Assembly (NCBI GenBank): GCA_003517725.1
Contig: DOZZ01000172.1
Coordinates: 1-19,230 of the forward strand
Length of the DNA stretch: 19,230 bases
Source: Bryobacterales bacterium
Lineage (GTDB): Bacteria > Acidobacteriota > Terriglobia > Bryobacterales > Bryobacteraceae
Direction: 5' to 3'
Positions within the stretch are counted from its first letter, which is position 1. The number at the start of each line of letters is the position of its first letter. Below the pieces are notes generated by a model. That model was given only the letters and a program-made list of their open reading frames with translations, was not told the DNA's origin and did no database searches. Position numbers and translations under genes: made by a program. Shown here piece by piece: positions 1 to 9,475 of the stretch.

Positions 1-238
1 CTGTCCTGTTTTGGACAGCAGTGAAAATTTATTGCAATATAAAAAAAGTAAAATTCAGAAAAAGTATGTAAAAAAGACCCTGCGCAAATCGACATCGAAT
101 AACCGCCTACTGAGATCTAACGATCATTGATGCGACCCACGGGCAACTTGATAGCCCATTATTATTCTTGAGCGGGCTAGGAACTGGAATTGATCGTTGA
201 GCTGGGCGTGGAATCGGAATCGGGCGGGTTGGGATCGA
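1..238. other. AT-rich intergenic stretch with an edge palindrome
   Basis: No coding region is convincing here. The first 180 bases are visibly richer in A and T than the rest of the window, with several A runs. Positions 1-18 form an inverted repeat: CTGTCC, six bases, GGACAG. It could be an operator or a small hairpin, and no factor can be named from the sequence. The stretch lies just beyond the 3' end of the broken hydrolase at 239-452, so it may be what is left of a rearranged or imported segment. That is inference from base composition and neighbourhood. Confidence 0.5.
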
Positions 239-452
239 TCAGGCAGGCTCCTTCGAGTGGGCTTGTCTAGACAGCGCGTGAAAAAAAATCAGGATCTCCT
301 GCATCAGCTTCTCGCCTTGATCGGTCGCAAAAGCCGTGCGCCAGCACTACGCCGCGCTCGCCATCTCCGTATAAATCGGCGTGGATCAACTCGCCATCGC
401 GCGTCGGAAACGAGACGTGCTTTTGGGCCGCGGCCAACCCGGCCAGCGCCAT
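239..452 (-). pseudogene. alpha/beta hydrolase remnant with internal deletion and frameshift
   Basis: Read on the minus strand, 452-333 encodes a plausible hydrolase N-terminus: end of a signal peptide (AGLAAAQ), then KHVSFPTRDGELIHADLYGD and GERGVVLAHG. The last part resembles the first strands and oxyanion-loop region of small secreted alpha/beta hydrolases. From 331 to 239, in the +1 frame, the sequence reads FATDQGEKLMQEILIFFHAL and ends with TGA. This resembles the last helix of the same family. The middle of the protein, with the GxSxG nucleophile, the acid and the catalytic histidine, is absent; roughly 150 residues would be missing in a typical member. The likely origin is an internal deletion that also shifted the frame. 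No functional enzyme can result. The signal peptide may begin upstream of 452 (frame reads STSKAVITA before the ATG) without an obvious start. Family assignment rests on recalled motif similarity. Confidence 0.6.
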
Positions 453-468
453 GGCCGTGATAACCGCC

Positions 469-497
469 TTGGAGGTGGAGACGCCGCCAATTATACA
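469..497 (+). promoter_or_regulatory. possible sigma-70-like promoter for lptC-lptB
   Basis: TTGGAG at 469-474 and TATACA at 492-497 are separated by 17 bases, the ideal spacing, though both hexamers only partly match consensus (3/6 and 4/6). The start point would fall near 504, giving a leader of about 25 bases before the ATG at 528. It lies in the short gap divergent from the hydrolase remnant. This is a weak prediction by eye. Confidence 0.3.
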
Positions 498-527
498 GCG
501 GCGGACTGTTATGATGAAGTCCAGTAC

Positions 528-2816
528 ATGCGGAGCACCCGTTGGCTGCTCCTTCTCGCCATCCTTGCGATCCTCGGCGGAACGGGCGCACTCTACCGAT
601 TACAGCGACGAATCGTCCAGTCCAGAACGCCCCCGAAGCCGGCGTCGCTGCCGCTCGACACCAATAATCTGGCCTTCGACTACGAATACGCGCAGAGCAC
701 CGGGGGGCAGACCAAGTTCAAGGTGCGCGCCACGAAATTCAGGCAGGTGGGGCAGACCGCCGTTTTTGAGCTGGAGGGCGTGGAACTCGAGTTGCAAAAA
801 GAGCCCACCCACTTCGACCTGATCAAGAGCGCCAAAGCCCAGTTCGACAAAGGCGAGGCGCGCATGTTCTCTGAGGGACAGGTCGAGATAACGCTCGATA
901 TTCCGAGGACCGGCCAGCCGCCGCATCCGCTGACGTCAATCCAGTCTTCGGGCGTTACTTTCGACAGCAAGAGCGGTAAGGCCAGCACCGACCGGGCCAC
1001 CTCCTTCACGTTTCAGAATGGGCATGGCAACTGTGTGGGCGCGGTCTACGATCCGAACGTGAAAGAACTGCACCTGCTGCACGCAACGGACCTGACGCTC
1101 CAGGGCAGCGGTCCGCATAGCCAGCCCATGCGCGTGCAGAGCGAAGAGCTGACGTATCGCGAAGGCGGATCGACCATCACGCTGGGCCCGTGGGCCAAGA
1201 TGCACCGCGCCGAGACAGATCTGGAGGCCGGCGCGAGCAGGATCAACCTGAAGCAGAGCGCGCTCGACTCGATCGATGCCGAGCACGCCCACGGCACCGA
1301 TCATTATCCCCAGCGCCAGCTCGACTACGCGGCCGATACGCTGCACATGCAATACTCGCCCGATGGCGAGCTGCGGCAGATCAACGGGCAGGGCCACGCG
1401 CGGCTCGACTCCACTTCGAATCGCGGCCGGACCAACATGACGGGTAACGTTTTCAATCTCGACTTCACCCAGCAAAACAACGAAGCCACGCTGGCGCACG
1501 TGCATGCCGATGGCAACGCCGTAGTGGAGACCATACCGGCCGCGGCGGACCCCAAAGCCGAGACACCCGAGACCAAAATTCTGCGCAGCAACACGGTCGA
1601 GATTGACATGCGCCCCGGCGGCCACGAAATCGATCATGTGCAAACCCATGCCCCGGGAGTGCTCGAATTTGTTCCTAACGCGCCCAAACAGCACCGCCGC
1701 CTGCTGAATGGCGAGCGCATGACCATCCGCTACGCGCCGCAGAACCAGATCGAGTCGTTCGAATCGGTGCACGTTACGACGCAGACCTTTCCGGCCGCCG
1801 CCGAGAAGAATAAGACTGCTGTCCCGAGCACCACGGCCAGCGTCCACATGACCGCGGCGTTCAATCCTAAAACCGGTCAGCTCACGCAGATAAAGCAGTG
1901 GGAGAATTTCAGCTACGCCGAAGGCCCGCGCCGCGCCGCGAGCGTCACCGCCACGCTCGATCAGGAGAAGGACGCGATTGATCTGCAAGACCACGCCCGC
2001 GTGCGGGACGAAATCGGCTCGACCGACGCCGACCACATCGTGCTGAACAAGAAATCAGGCGACATGGCCGCCGACGGGCGCGTCAACACCAGCCGTCTGC
2101 CGGACAAGAAGAAAAATTCGTCGGAGCTGCTCGACGGCGACCAGCCCACGCAAGGGCAGGCGCGCCACATGACCTCGGCCAATCACAATAAGCTGGTGCA
2201 CTATGAAGGGGACGTGCTGCTGTGGCAGGAGACCAACCGCATACAGGGCGACGTGATCGACCTGAATCGCGACAAACACACGCTAACCGCGTCGGGCCAC
2301 GTCGTCACCACCTTCGTGGACCAGCCGGCGAAGAAACCATCACAAGAGAATGCGAAGGCTCCGGCGAAGACGGCCCCGGAGGAGACCGCGTTCACCGTGG
2401 TGCGCGCGCCCAGCCTGCTCTATACCGAGACCGACCGGTTGGCGCACTACACCGGCGGCGTCAGCTTCGAGAGGCCCGGCCTGACGGTGCACAGCGCCGA
2501 GTTGAAGGCCTGGATGAACGCCAAGGATTCGACCGAAGATTCGAAGATCAATCACGCGTTTGCGGACGGTAAGGTCGAGATCGTGGAGTCGACGCCGGTA
2601 CGGCAGCGGCGCGGCACGGGCGAACACGCCGAATATTACGCGGCGGAGGCGCGCATTCTTTTACGCGGAGGCGAACCGGAACTCGTCGATAATCAAAAAG
2701 GAACGACGCGCGGCGCCGAGCTCACGTACTTCACCAATGATGACCGCCTGCTGGTCACCGGCGACCCGGGCAAGCCCGTCAAGAGCACCGTTCATCGCAA
2801 ACATGCAGTGTCTTGA
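528..2816 (+). CDS. LptC-LptA (OstA) fusion-type periplasmic LPS transport protein
   Basis: This 762-residue protein is predicted to carry lipopolysaccharide from the inner-membrane extractor to the outer membrane. The ATG at 528 is preferred over a frame opening at 381 because it begins a clean signal anchor ([18 protein letters not shown], helix about residues 5-22), as in LptC. Residues about 40-190 look like an LptC domain. Beta-rich OstA-type repeats follow: [20 protein letters not shown], later [19 protein letters not shown], and a C-terminal LptA-like end near residues 688-762 ([31 protein letters not shown]). Typical LptC is about 190 residues and LptA about 180, so this one chain may supply the whole periplasmic bridge. 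The stop overlaps the lptB start by 14 bases, indicating translational coupling. The ribosome site is poor. The OstA-fold call is strong; exact domain borders are inferred. Confidence 0.85.
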   Translation: MRSTRWLLLLAILAILGGTGALYRLQRRIVQSRTPPKPASLPLDTNNLAFDYEYAQSTGGQTKFKVRATKFRQVGQTAVFELEGVELELQKEPTHFDLIKSAKAQFDKGEARMFSEGQVEITLDIPRTGQPPHPLTSIQSSGVTFDSKSGKASTDRATSFTFQNGHGNCVGAVYDPNVKELHLLHATDLTLQGSGPHSQPMRVQSEELTYREGGSTITLGPWAKMHRAETDLEAGASRINLKQSALDSIDAEHAHGTDHYPQRQLDYAADTLHMQYSPDGELRQINGQGHARLDSTSNRGRTNMTGNVFNLDFTQQNNEATLAHVHADGNAVVETIPAAADPKAETPETKILRSNTVEIDMRPGGHEIDHVQTHAPGVLEFVPNAPKQHRRLLNGERMTIRYAPQNQIESFESVHVTTQTFPAAAEKNKTAVPSTTASVHMTAAFNPKTGQLTQIKQWENFSYAEGPRRAASVTATLDQEKDAIDLQDHARVRDEIGSTDADHIVLNKKSGDMAADGRVNTSRLPDKKKNSSELLDGDQPTQGQARHMTSANHNKLVHYEGDVLLWQETNRIQGDVIDLNRDKHTLTASGHVVTTFVDQPAKKPSQENAKAPAKTAPEETAFTVVRAPSLLYTETDRLAHYTGGVSFERPGLTVHSAELKAWMNAKDSTEDSKINHAFADGKVEIVESTPVRQRRGTGEHAEYYAAEARILLRGGEPELVDNQKGTTRGAELTYFTNDDRLLVTGDPGKPVKSTVHRKHAVS

Positions 2817-3537
2817 AACTATCGACATCTCGAAGGCCTACCGCGGACGGCGCGTGGTGGACGACGTCTCGGTCTACATACGCCAGGGCGAGGTGGTGGG
2901 TCTGCTGGGCCCCAACGGCGCCGGCAAAACCACGTCGTTCTACATGATCGTGGGGCTGATCAGCCCGGATTCGGGACGCGTCAAGCTGAACGATCTGGAC
3001 GTGACCCGCATGCCCATGTTCCAGCGCGCGCGCCACGGCATCAGCTACCTGCCGCAGGAGCCCTCCATCTTCCGCAAGCTAACCGTCGAGAACAACTTGA
3101 TGGCGATTCTCGAAACGCGCGACCTGTCATCCCGCGACCGTCACAACAAAATGGACGAACTGATCGAGCAGATGGGGCTCGAAACGGTGCGCCGTAGCAA
3201 GGGCTACGTGCTGTCGGGCGGCGAGCGGCGGCGCGTCGAGATTGCGCGGTCGCTGGCCATCGAACCCAGCTTCCTGCTGCTCGACGAGCCCTTTTCGGGG
3301 ATCGATCCGATTCAGGTAATCGAGCTGCAGCGCATCATCGGCGACCTGAAGAAGTCCGGCATCGGCATCCTGGTGACCGACCACAACGTGCGCGAAACAC
3401 TGATGGTCACCGACCGCGCCTACATCATCAACAACGGCAAGATCTTCTTCGAGGGTAGCGCCGAGTCGCTCGGGCGCAATGCCGAGGTCAAGCGCATCTA
3501 CCTGGGAGAGTCGTTCGAACTGGGCAGCCCGGTTTAG
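2803..3537 (+). CDS. lptB: LPS export ABC transporter ATP-binding protein LptB
   Basis: This 244-residue cytoplasmic ATPase powers extraction of lipopolysaccharide from the inner membrane with LptF/LptG. Every ABC motif is visible: Walker A GPNGAGKT (36-43), Q-loop glutamine in LPQEPSIF (85), signature [14 protein letters not shown] (137-150), Walker [13 protein letters not shown] (157-168) and the switch histidine in TDHNV (194). The [18 protein letters not shown] and [13 protein letters not shown] segments are characteristic of LptB rather than other ABC ATPases. The length is normal for the family. The ATG at 2803 lies inside the end of the LptC/LptA gene, so the two are coupled. The rpoN and hpf genes that follow lptB in many proteobacteria are absent. 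The stop shares four bases with the stop of the convergent DUF3500 gene. Confidence 0.96.
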   Translation: MQCLETIDISKAYRGRRVVDDVSVYIRQGEVVGLLGPNGAGKTTSFYMIVGLISPDSGRVKLNDLDVTRMPMFQRARHGISYLPQEPSIFRKLTVENNLMAILETRDLSSRDRHNKMDELIEQMGLETVRRSKGYVLSGGERRRVEIARSLAIEPSFLLLDEPFSGIDPIQVIELQRIIGDLKKSGIGILVTDHNVRETLMVTDRAYIINNGKIFFEGSAESLGRNAEVKRIYLGESFELGSPV

Positions 3538-4592
3538 GCGCGGACTCGGTGGTGGTGGCTGTCCTGGTAGTGTTCCGCCAGCAGGTCGCGGCCGAAATCG
3601 CCCCTGAAATCGCGCCACACGGAGTGAATGTGATTGGCGTGGTCCTGCGTGTCATCGAATTCGACCAGGAACTCGGGTGATTGGATGCGGTAATAGTGCG
3701 GCTCACCCGGTTGGATCCCGCCGGCCCAGGCAAACCACAGATGGTTGCCCACTTTGCGGATCTGGTCTCTGCGAAACCCGGCGATTTCATCGGTCATGTT
3801 GTCGCAGTACTCGTGCAGGAGCGTCTGCAAGGTGTCGCCTTGCGCGGCATTCAGCGCGCTGATCTGGATGCCGTTGGGTTCACCGATGAGCGCAGCCTGA
3901 CGCGAATGCTCGCTAAGAATGTCGCGGGGCGCCGCGGCCAGCACCACCGCCGTTTTGCGTTGCTCCGGGTTCAACGCCTGGATCAGGTCGCGTCCCAAAT
4001 CTTCTTCTCTCGAGAGGACCCGCAGACCCTTGCGGCGGCCCTCCAGCACCTTCGCGGGGTTGGTGCCGAAGAAACTCGGCGCGCCGCTCAAGTGGCCGTC
4101 CCGGATGTTGAAATGCAGGCTCAGGTGATGGCCTTCCACGCGGTAGCCCCAGGCGCCCTTCTCGGAAGGATCGCCAAAGACGCTGAAGAAATAGCCATCG
4201 GGGTCGCGCCGGTTAACACCGTTGCTCTCCATGGAGGCGAGCACATCTTCGAGGCTCATGATGGTGGTGGACTTCGCCAAACCGTTCTGGCTCAACCCGG
4301 CGCTCAGCAGCGCCAGCGCAAGTTGGCGCTGTCCTGACGTCATTTCGCGCAGCGGCAGGCCTTTGCGCGGCACCGGCGTGTAGAACCAGGTGGAGTGCTC
4401 GTCATCCTCCAGTTTGAAGGTGGCTTTCTCGCGTTGTTCCTTCCAGAGCGAGTCCAGAAACGCTTTGGCCGCGCCAGCCATGGCAGGCACCGCCTGCTTC
4501 TGGGCGTACGCCGCCATAAACCGGGCCACTGACGGGAACACCAGCGCCAACTGCAAAGCGATCGACCTGCGTGTATGGAGATGCATGCCCAT
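3534..4592 (-). CDS. DUF3500 family secreted protein
   Basis: This is a 352-residue exported protein of unknown biochemical role. The start is placed at the ATG ending at 4592, followed two codons later by another ATG (4586); a signal-type hydrophobic stretch follows ([20 protein letters not shown]). The region upstream in frame is made of a tandem repeat and reads poorly as protein. Family features include [20 protein letters not shown], a [16 protein letters not shown] segment, PSFFGTNPA, and a His/Asp-rich C-terminus with [33 protein letters not shown] and HYQDSHHH. The conserved acidic and histidine residues suggest metal binding, which is inference. It follows the DUF1080 gene by 68 bases on the same strand, so co-transcription is likely. 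GGTGA eight bases before the ATG is a usable ribosome site. Its stop overlaps that of lptB tail to tail. Confidence 0.85.
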   Translation of the reverse strand: MGMHLHTRRSIALQLALVFPSVARFMAAYAQKQAVPAMAGAAKAFLDSLWKEQREKATFKLEDDEHSTWFYTPVPRKGLPLREMTSGQRQLALALLSAGLSQNGLAKSTTIMSLEDVLASMESNGVNRRDPDGYFFSVFGDPSEKGAWGYRVEGHHLSLHFNIRDGHLSGAPSFFGTNPAKVLEGRRKGLRVLSREEDLGRDLIQALNPEQRKTAVVLAAAPRDILSEHSRQAALIGEPNGIQISALNAAQGDTLQTLLHEYCDNMTDEIAGFRRDQIRKVGNHLWFAWAGGIQPGEPHYYRIQSPEFLVEFDDTQDHANHIHSVWRDFRGDFGRDLLAEHYQDSHHHRVRA

Positions 4593-4628
4593 AGCTATAT
4601 CACCAACAAGAGCTATATCACCAACAAG
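4593..4628. repeat. 18-base perfect tandem duplication before the DUF3500 start
   Basis: The unit agctatatcaccaacaag occurs at 4593-4610 and again at 4611-4628 with no mismatch. On the minus strand each copy contains GGTGATATAGCT, which includes a Shine-Dalgarno-like GGTGA, and the copy nearest the gene sits correctly spaced before the ATG at 4592. The duplication therefore doubles the ribosome-site sequence. As it is a multiple of three, it also keeps the upstream frame open (LVGDIA repeated). Confidence 0.9.
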
Positions 4629-4660
4629 CGCCGGAGGCTCGCTGTAAAGCCAAAACTGCG

Positions 4661-5515
4661 CTACTTCTCGGGCTGGTCGTACCCGCTCAGGCGGCGGATC
4701 CAAATATTGCGGAAGCGCACCTTGGTATTGTGATTCTGCAACACCAGCGGCTCTTCAAGCCCGTGTGGAACGTAGTGGGCCACGTGACGATACGTCATGG
4801 GACCCATCGAGGCTTTGTGGTTGTGCAGCAGCACGCCGTTCAGGAACACCGTGAAATAGGCGGGTGAGACCACCTTGTCGCCATCGAAACGAGGCGCTTC
4901 GAAGACGATGTCATAGCTCTGCCACTGCCCAGGAGGACGCACTGGGTTCACCAGCGGCGGCCATTGCCCATAAATGGATCCCGCCGCCCCGTCCGCGTAG
5001 GTCGGGTTGTTGTAGGAATCGAGCACCTGCATCTCATAACGCCCCATCAGGATCACGCCGCTGTTCCCACGCGACTGGCTGCTACCCTGGATTTCGGCTG
5101 GGGCGGCCCATTCCACATGCAACTGGCAGTCGCCAAACTTCTGTTTCGTGGCGATGTCGCCGGTGTTCGGGACCACTTCGACAAAGCCCTCGCCCAGTTT
5201 CCACTCGACCGGCCCTGCCGCTCCGCCTTTGGTGATATCGCTATGGTGGCTGGTCCACTGCGACAGGTCTTTGCCGTCGAACAGCACGATAGCGTCGGAC
5301 GGCGGGCCGCCCGGCTCGGCAGCCGGCGTCACCACTTTAGCGTGGGGGCGGTTCGGATCATGTACATGGTACGGCAGACCGGGCAGCATGGGCGTGTCGG
5401 TGAATCCTAAATCGTGCCCGGCGGCGTTTGGAGAAGCGGGCGAGGGGTTTTGGCCCATTGTGAGCAGCGGCAGCCAAAAAAAACTTAGGGCGAGTACTGG
5501 TAGCGGATGGGTCAT
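4661..5515 (-). CDS. secreted DUF1080 (3-keto-disaccharide hydrolase-fold) protein
   Basis: This 284-residue exported protein starts with a signal peptide (PVLALSFFWLPLLTMG, residues about 5-21). The DUF1080 domain runs from about residue 75 to the end: IVLFDGKDLSQWTS, then the core with FGDCQLHVEWAAP, SRGNSGVILMGRYEMQVLDS, GSIYGQWPP, GQWQSYDIVFEAPRF, FTVFLNGVLLHNH, and the closing VRFRNIWIRRL. These are hallmark strands of this concanavalin-like fold. Members act on or bind sugars, some hydrolysing 3-keto glycosides; the exact substrate cannot be read from the sequence. It is probably periplasmic or extracellular. It leads a likely two-gene unit with the DUF3500 gene and is divergent from the PEP-CTERM gene. 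No clear ribosome site precedes the ATG. Confidence 0.9.
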   Translation of the reverse strand: MTHPLPVLALSFFWLPLLTMGQNPSPASPNAAGHDLGFTDTPMLPGLPYHVHDPNRPHAKVVTPAAEPGGPPSDAIVLFDGKDLSQWTSHHSDITKGGAAGPVEWKLGEGFVEVVPNTGDIATKQKFGDCQLHVEWAAPAEIQGSSQSRGNSGVILMGRYEMQVLDSYNNPTYADGAAGSIYGQWPPLVNPVRPPGQWQSYDIVFEAPRFDGDKVVSPAYFTVFLNGVLLHNHKASMGPMTYRHVAHYVPHGLEEPLVLQNHNTKVRFRNIWIRRLSGYDQPEK

Positions 5516-5661
5516 TAGAATAGTCTGCTTGCCATCATATAACCTAATCGATTCAGCGTGCGGAAGAGATCAGTGCTCCATTTGTTTTACAGAAATTTAA
5601 AATAAAACCAAGAAAAAATTGCACTGCGGGCCCACTATGTTTGATTCCTTCCATGTTTTTG

Positions 5662-5689
5662 TTTACACTCTGATAGAACTTCTTACATT
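5662..5689 (+). promoter_or_regulatory. possible promoter of the PEP-CTERM gene
   Basis: TTTACA at 5662-5667 and TACATT at 5684-5689 are separated by 16 bases in an AT-rich 192-base divergent gap. A start near 5696 would give a leader of about 12 bases that overlaps the ribosome site (GGAGCGGAG just upstream of 5708). The very short leader makes this placement uncertain. Confidence 0.35.
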
Positions 5690-5707
5690 TGTGGAGCGGA
5701 GTGAGCA

Positions 5708-6433
5708 ATGAAGTTTCCGGTCGTCGGTGGTCTGTTATTTTTAAGTTGCATCCCCGCTGCCTATGGCAGCTTGATTTTATCGAGTACCGTTGCCGTTTCA
5801 GGAACTGGTTTTGGTACGGTGGCGACGTTAATCACAATTCAGGCCGCAAGCATCGAAAGCGGATGCGTAGGGGCGACCAGCAGTCAAATCGGCTCCAGTT
5901 TCAATAACCTCGGCATTTGTACGGGGTCGGGAGCGGATGTGGGCACTGGAGCGAGCCACATCGGACCGCAACCCCTGAGCGCGGGCGGCGTTACCAGCGC
6001 AGCCAATTTCGCCATCGTTTTCAATGCCAACCAGAGTTCGGGTGGCCCCATCACGATCACCAATTTGCAGGTGAGTTTTTACAAGCCGGACGGCACGTTC
6101 ATCTGGCAGACCACGGGCTTCAGTTGCTCGCCGCTCGTCAATTGCTATTTTCCCAACAGCCAATCGGGCACCGGCAGTTCGGGCTTTCCTTTCAACCTGG
6201 ATGCGACGCAGCAAGCCCAGGCGACCGCAGCTGGGGTATTTGATAACACGGCAAATCTGGTGGGCATAGCTGCGTCCTTCAGCGGGACCGATGGCGGGGC
6301 GGAGACGCTATACCTGACGAGTTTCGTGCCGGCTCCCGCCGGTGTACCCGAGCCTAAAACCTTCGTTCTTACATCGGCCGGCGTCATGCTTCTTTGGAGC
6401 GGACTGGCGTGGAAACGCAGGTCGTGGGCTTAG
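5708..6433 (+). CDS. PEP-CTERM sorting-signal exported protein
   Basis: The protein has 241 residues, with an N-terminal signal peptide (MKFPVVGGLLFLSCIPAAYG, cleavage likely near residue 20). Residues 213-241 form a tripartite PEP-CTERM tail: VPEP, a hydrophobic helix (TFVLTSAGVMLLWSGLAW) and a basic end (KRRSWA). Such tails are recognised by an exosortase, which is not encoded in this window. The mature part is rich in Ser, Gly, Thr and Asn with four or more cysteines and no recognised enzyme motif, as is usual for surface or extracellular-matrix members. A ribosome site (GGAG) precedes the ATG, and a strong terminator follows at 6461. It is monocistronic. The function beyond surface sorting is unknown. 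Confidence 0.85.
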   Translation: MKFPVVGGLLFLSCIPAAYGSLILSSTVAVSGTGFGTVATLITIQAASIESGCVGATSSQIGSSFNNLGICTGSGADVGTGASHIGPQPLSAGGVTSAANFAIVFNANQSSGGPITITNLQVSFYKPDGTFIWQTTGFSCSPLVNCYFPNSQSGTGSSGFPFNLDATQQAQATAAGVFDNTANLVGIAASFSGTDGGAETLYLTSFVPAPAGVPEPKTFVLTSAGVMLLWSGLAWKRRSWA

Positions 6434-6460
6434 AAGCTTTCCCCAACAACTGAGTACGAC

Positions 6461-6486
6461 AGCGGACTTCGGTCCGCTTTTTTTTT
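6461..6486 (+). terminator. intrinsic terminator after the PEP-CTERM gene
   Basis: A perfect 7-bp stem (AGCGGAC, TTCG tetraloop, GTCCGCT) at 6461-6478 runs straight into nine T residues ending at 6486. It lies 28 bases after the PEP-CTERM stop and between two convergent genes. The T run supports action on the plus strand; on the minus strand there is no T run after the stem. Confidence 0.93.
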
Positions 6487-6514
6487 GAGGGGGGCGAGGA
6501 TTGCGCCCGTCTGT

Positions 6515-7723
6515 TTACTCGTAGCGCAGCGCTTCGGTGGGATTGAGCTTGGAGGCGCGGTTGGCCGGCAGCATGCCGAATAGCAAGCCCACCAGCGACG
6601 AGACGGTAAAGGCGATCACCACCGACAGCATGGAGATCGGGATGTGAATGCTGTCGACGAACAGGTCGACCGCCAGCGGAATGGCCAGACCCGCAAGGAT
6701 GCCGATGGTGCCCCCGCCCACGCTGATCAGGATCGCCTCCACCAGGAACTGCAGCAGAATCTCCTTGCGCGAGGCCCCCACCGCCATGCGCAGCCCTATT
6801 TCGCGCGTACGCTCCGTGACAGTCACCAGCATGATGTTCATGATGCCGATGCCGCTGATGACCAGGGCGATAGCCGAGACCAGAATCAGCACCAGCGTCA
6901 GCACCAGCGCGATGCTCTTGGCCGCGCTCAGAATGGCGCGCAAATTCTCGACTTTGTACTTGGCTCCCGGACGGTGGCGGCTCTCGAGAATGCTCTGCAC
7001 CTGCTGCGTGACCGACTCGACGTCGTCGGGCGAGCGTACCTGCACGTAGAGCGGATCGATGCGCTCTACGCGAATGAAGTATTGCTGCACCGAAATCGGG
7101 ATCAGGATGGTTTCTTTGTTGAGCTCGCTCTGCCCGAAACTTTCGACCTTCTCGCGGAAGGTGCCGATCACCGTGAACTGCAGCCCGTGCACTTTGATCA
7201 GCTGGCCCAGCGCGTTGGCCTGCCCGCCATACAGGCGCGCCGCCAGCTTATCAGTCAATAGCGCGACATGCTGGCGCAGCGCGACATCGCTGTTATCGAG
7301 AAAGCGCCCGGCCAGCACCAGCAGGTTGCGCACCGGCTGGTAGGATTCGTCCGAGCCGATCACCAGGACGTCTTCCTCCTTGCCGTTGAAGACGATGGTG
7401 TCGTAGTTATTTTCGATGGGAGCGGCGGCCCGGATGCGGCCCTCAAGCTGATTGCGGATGGCTTCCACGTCCCCCATTTTGATGAAATCGGCGTCCACCT
7501 GCGTCGAGGTTTGCTGGCTGCCCACCTCGTAGGACGCGAACACCATGTTCGATCCGACGCCTTCAATCTGTTCCAGGATGTAGTTCTGGCTGGTGAGCGA
7601 AATGGTCACCACCAAAATCACCGAGGCCGTGCCGATCACCATCCCCAGCCCGGTCAGGAATGATCGAACGGGGTTGGCGCGGAGCGCCTGAACACTAAAT
7701 CCGAGCGCTTCGCCCCAGACCAT
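6515..7723 (-). CDS. MacB/FtsX-type ABC transporter permease
   Basis: This 402-residue inner-membrane permease belongs to the MacB type. The first membrane helix is at about 20-42 (SFLTGLGMVIGTASVILVVT), followed by a periplasmic MacB_PCD region with the usual IEGVGSNMVFASYE start. The FtsX core near 275-390 has three more helices, including SGIGIMNIMLVTVTERTREI and GLRMAVGASRKEILLQFLVE. The C-terminus PANRASKLNPTEALRYE is typical of the family. Such permeases work with a cytoplasmic ATPase and often a periplasmic adaptor to move substrates or transmit mechanical force to envelope partners. No ATPase lies next to it. The gene starts three bases after the stop of the TPR gene on the same strand, implying one transcript. 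The substrate cannot be inferred. Confidence 0.92.
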   Translation of the reverse strand: MVWGEALGFSVQALRANPVRSFLTGLGMVIGTASVILVVTISLTSQNYILEQIEGVGSNMVFASYEVGSQQTSTQVDADFIKMGDVEAIRNQLEGRIRAAAPIENNYDTIVFNGKEEDVLVIGSDESYQPVRNLLVLAGRFLDNSDVALRQHVALLTDKLAARLYGGQANALGQLIKVHGLQFTVIGTFREKVESFGQSELNKETILIPISVQQYFIRVERIDPLYVQVRSPDDVESVTQQVQSILESRHRPGAKYKVENLRAILSAAKSIALVLTLVLILVSAIALVISGIGIMNIMLVTVTERTREIGLRMAVGASRKEILLQFLVEAILISVGGGTIGILAGLAIPLAVDLFVDSIHIPISMLSVVIAFTVSSLVGLLFGMLPANRASKLNPTEALRYE

Positions 7724-7726
7724 GGC

Positions 7727-8596
7727 TTAGGTGCCGGAGGCTTGGCGCAGCAGCTTTTGCGCTTCGCGCCGGGCCGGATCTTCCGGACCCAAATTCATGG
7801 CCAGATACCGCTTCAGCAGTTCACGGGCTTCGTCGACATTATGTTTGTTGCGGATATTCGAGTGGGCGCGCTCGAACAAAACTTTGGGCGAATTGGGCGC
7901 CACCTTTTCGGCTACCTGGAAGGTTTGGTCGCTCTCCTCGAAGCGCCCCTGCCGGGCCAGAAACTTCGCCAGATCGAGAATACGGCCGGCCTGCCGCGGG
8001 GCCAGTGCCACGGCGCGCCGCAACTGCATCTCGGCCGCCCCATATTGCTTACGCTGCTCCGACACGCGGGCCATGGCCCAATAGCCTTCCGCCGCATCGT
8101 ATTTGGAAATGCTCTGCGCGATGCGCGCGGCTTTATCCAAGCCGCCGCCCAAAAATCCGGGAGCCTCCAGATAGTACTCGAACAGGTCGTTCACGGCTTC
8201 CATGTTGTGGGGATCGAGCTCGACGGCTTTTTCGAAAGCGGCGCGAGTCTTGTTGGCATAACTCATGGCCGTCAGGGCGAAAGCGATCTCAGCCCGCCGG
8301 CCATAAGTGCGGCCCAGCCAGAGTTGCGTGTTGGAGCTGCGAGGGTCCATGGACGCCGCGTGTTCCAGCACTTCGGTGGCGCGCCGGTAATCGCCCAGCC
8401 GGTAGTAACTTTGGCCGGTAAGCATGGCGGCTTCCGCGTCTTTATCAGACACCGGTGCCAGAAGCTTGATGGCATCCGCGTAATCAGTTTTTTGAATGGA
8501 TTGGCGTGCCGCGTGAACCGCCGGCGTTTCAGCCGCTAGCGATCCGGCTGAATAAAGCGCGAAAAGGTACACCGCTGGCGTTAGGCAGCGAAGCAT
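7727..8596 (-). CDS. exported TPR-repeat protein
   Basis: This protein has 289 residues. The ATG at 8596 is chosen because AGGG lies about eight bases upstream; an in-frame GTG at 8605 is less likely because it overlaps that ribosome site. A signal peptide covers residues 1-22 (LTPAVYLFALYSAGSLAAE). Tetratricopeptide helices follow, e.g. AMLTGQSYYRLGDYRRATEV and FEKAVELDP, and continue to the C-terminus. A glycine loop (APGFLGGG, 145-152) between repeats matches a loop in the second TPR protein of this window. It is likely a periplasmic protein-interaction scaffold. It precedes the ABC permease by three bases and may serve as its partner (inference). Confidence 0.85.
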   Translation of the reverse strand: MLRCLTPAVYLFALYSAGSLAAETPAVHAARQSIQKTDYADAIKLLAPVSDKDAEAAMLTGQSYYRLGDYRRATEVLEHAASMDPRSSNTQLWLGRTYGRRAEIAFALTAMSYANKTRAAFEKAVELDPHNMEAVNDLFEYYLEAPGFLGGGLDKAARIAQSISKYDAAEGYWAMARVSEQRKQYGAAEMQLRRAVALAPRQAGRILDLAKFLARQGRFEESDQTFQVAEKVAPNSPKVLFERAHSNIRNKHNVDEARELLKRYLAMNLGPEDPARREAQKLLRQASGT

Positions 8597-8677
8597 AAAA
8601 CTCACCCTGTTTGATTTCCTTCCAGTATAAACGAATACTCATCAGATGCAATAACTTGCCGGGGAGTTTCGAGCGAT

Positions 8678-9373
8678 TTACGATCGTTCTTCAGGCGCTC
8701 GGGCGACACGGGTGAGGGTATCGAACCAGAAAGGTGCCCCGCGCGAGACAGCGATCACGCTGAGCAGCCAGCCGGCATTCCGTCCGGCCAGAGGCAGGGG
8801 CAGAGCCGGGGCCGTGCCCCAGAGCAGATGCGCGATGCGCAGAGTGTCGGCATCGACGGCGATGCAGACCGTGACCGCCACGGCGCAGCTGATCAGCTGC
8901 AGCCGGCCCTTGTACCAGGCGGAGAGGTGGTCCATCGACTCCTCAAACCAGGCGGCCAGGCGCGCCGGCGCGGCTTCAGGCTGCGCATCTGCCAGCAAAA
9001 ACGTGAGCGTTCGGCGCAAGCGGCACGCCGGAAGGTCGTTAATGGCGCGCTGCCACGCATAAAGCTTCGGGCAGGGCCCCACGATGATGTCGGCCAGAAC
9101 CCGCGCGACCAGTTTCGGTGGAAGGTATGCCGGGCGCCCGCGGCCGGCCACGATCACGGTCTGGATTGCGGGATGCCGGTAAAAAGCGCTCCCCAGGCCG
9201 GTCTGGGAGTTGTCGAGCAGGCGGAAGAGGGCGGATTGCAGGCTGCGCGCGCGCAGTTGCGTCAGGGCGGCGATCCATTCATTGAGCACCGTGCAGAAAA
9301 GGCTTAACACGGCATACATGAAGAACAGGCCCACGACGACGTCGAGGATTGGGGAGTGAAACACTTCGGACAC
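8678..9373 (-). CDS. membrane protein of unknown function
   Basis: The protein has 231 residues and probably starts at GTG (9373); no clear ribosome site is seen. An N-terminal membrane helix (SPILDVVVGLFFMYAVLSLF, about 7-27) is followed by NEWIA, a soluble basic part with RGRPAYLPPKLVARVLADII, and two further hydrophobic segments near 160-178 and 185-212. The ending GAPFWFDTLTRVARA recurs, as I recall, in a widespread family of uncharacterised multi-helix proteins that also open with a SPxLDxxxGLxFxY segment. No catalytic motif is recognised. It sits upstream of the TPR/permease pair with an 81-base gap, and is divergent from the VOC gene. Confidence 0.7.
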   Translation of the reverse strand: MSEVFHSPILDVVVGLFFMYAVLSLFCTVLNEWIAALTQLRARSLQSALFRLLDNSQTGLGSAFYRHPAIQTVIVAGRGRPAYLPPKLVARVLADIIVGPCPKLYAWQRAINDLPACRLRRTLTFLLADAQPEAAPARLAAWFEESMDHLSAWYKGRLQLISCAVAVTVCIAVDADTLRIAHLLWGTAPALPLPLAGRNAGWLLSVIAVSRGAPFWFDTLTRVARAPEERS

Positions 9374-9475
9374 TAGCGCGCGGTCTGTCGTGGGCCACGC
9401 GCCCGGCCCCTAAATGGCTGAGACGGCACGATAGGAAAAATTTCGGCGCGCGTGATCCTGTTACAATCCAGAAGC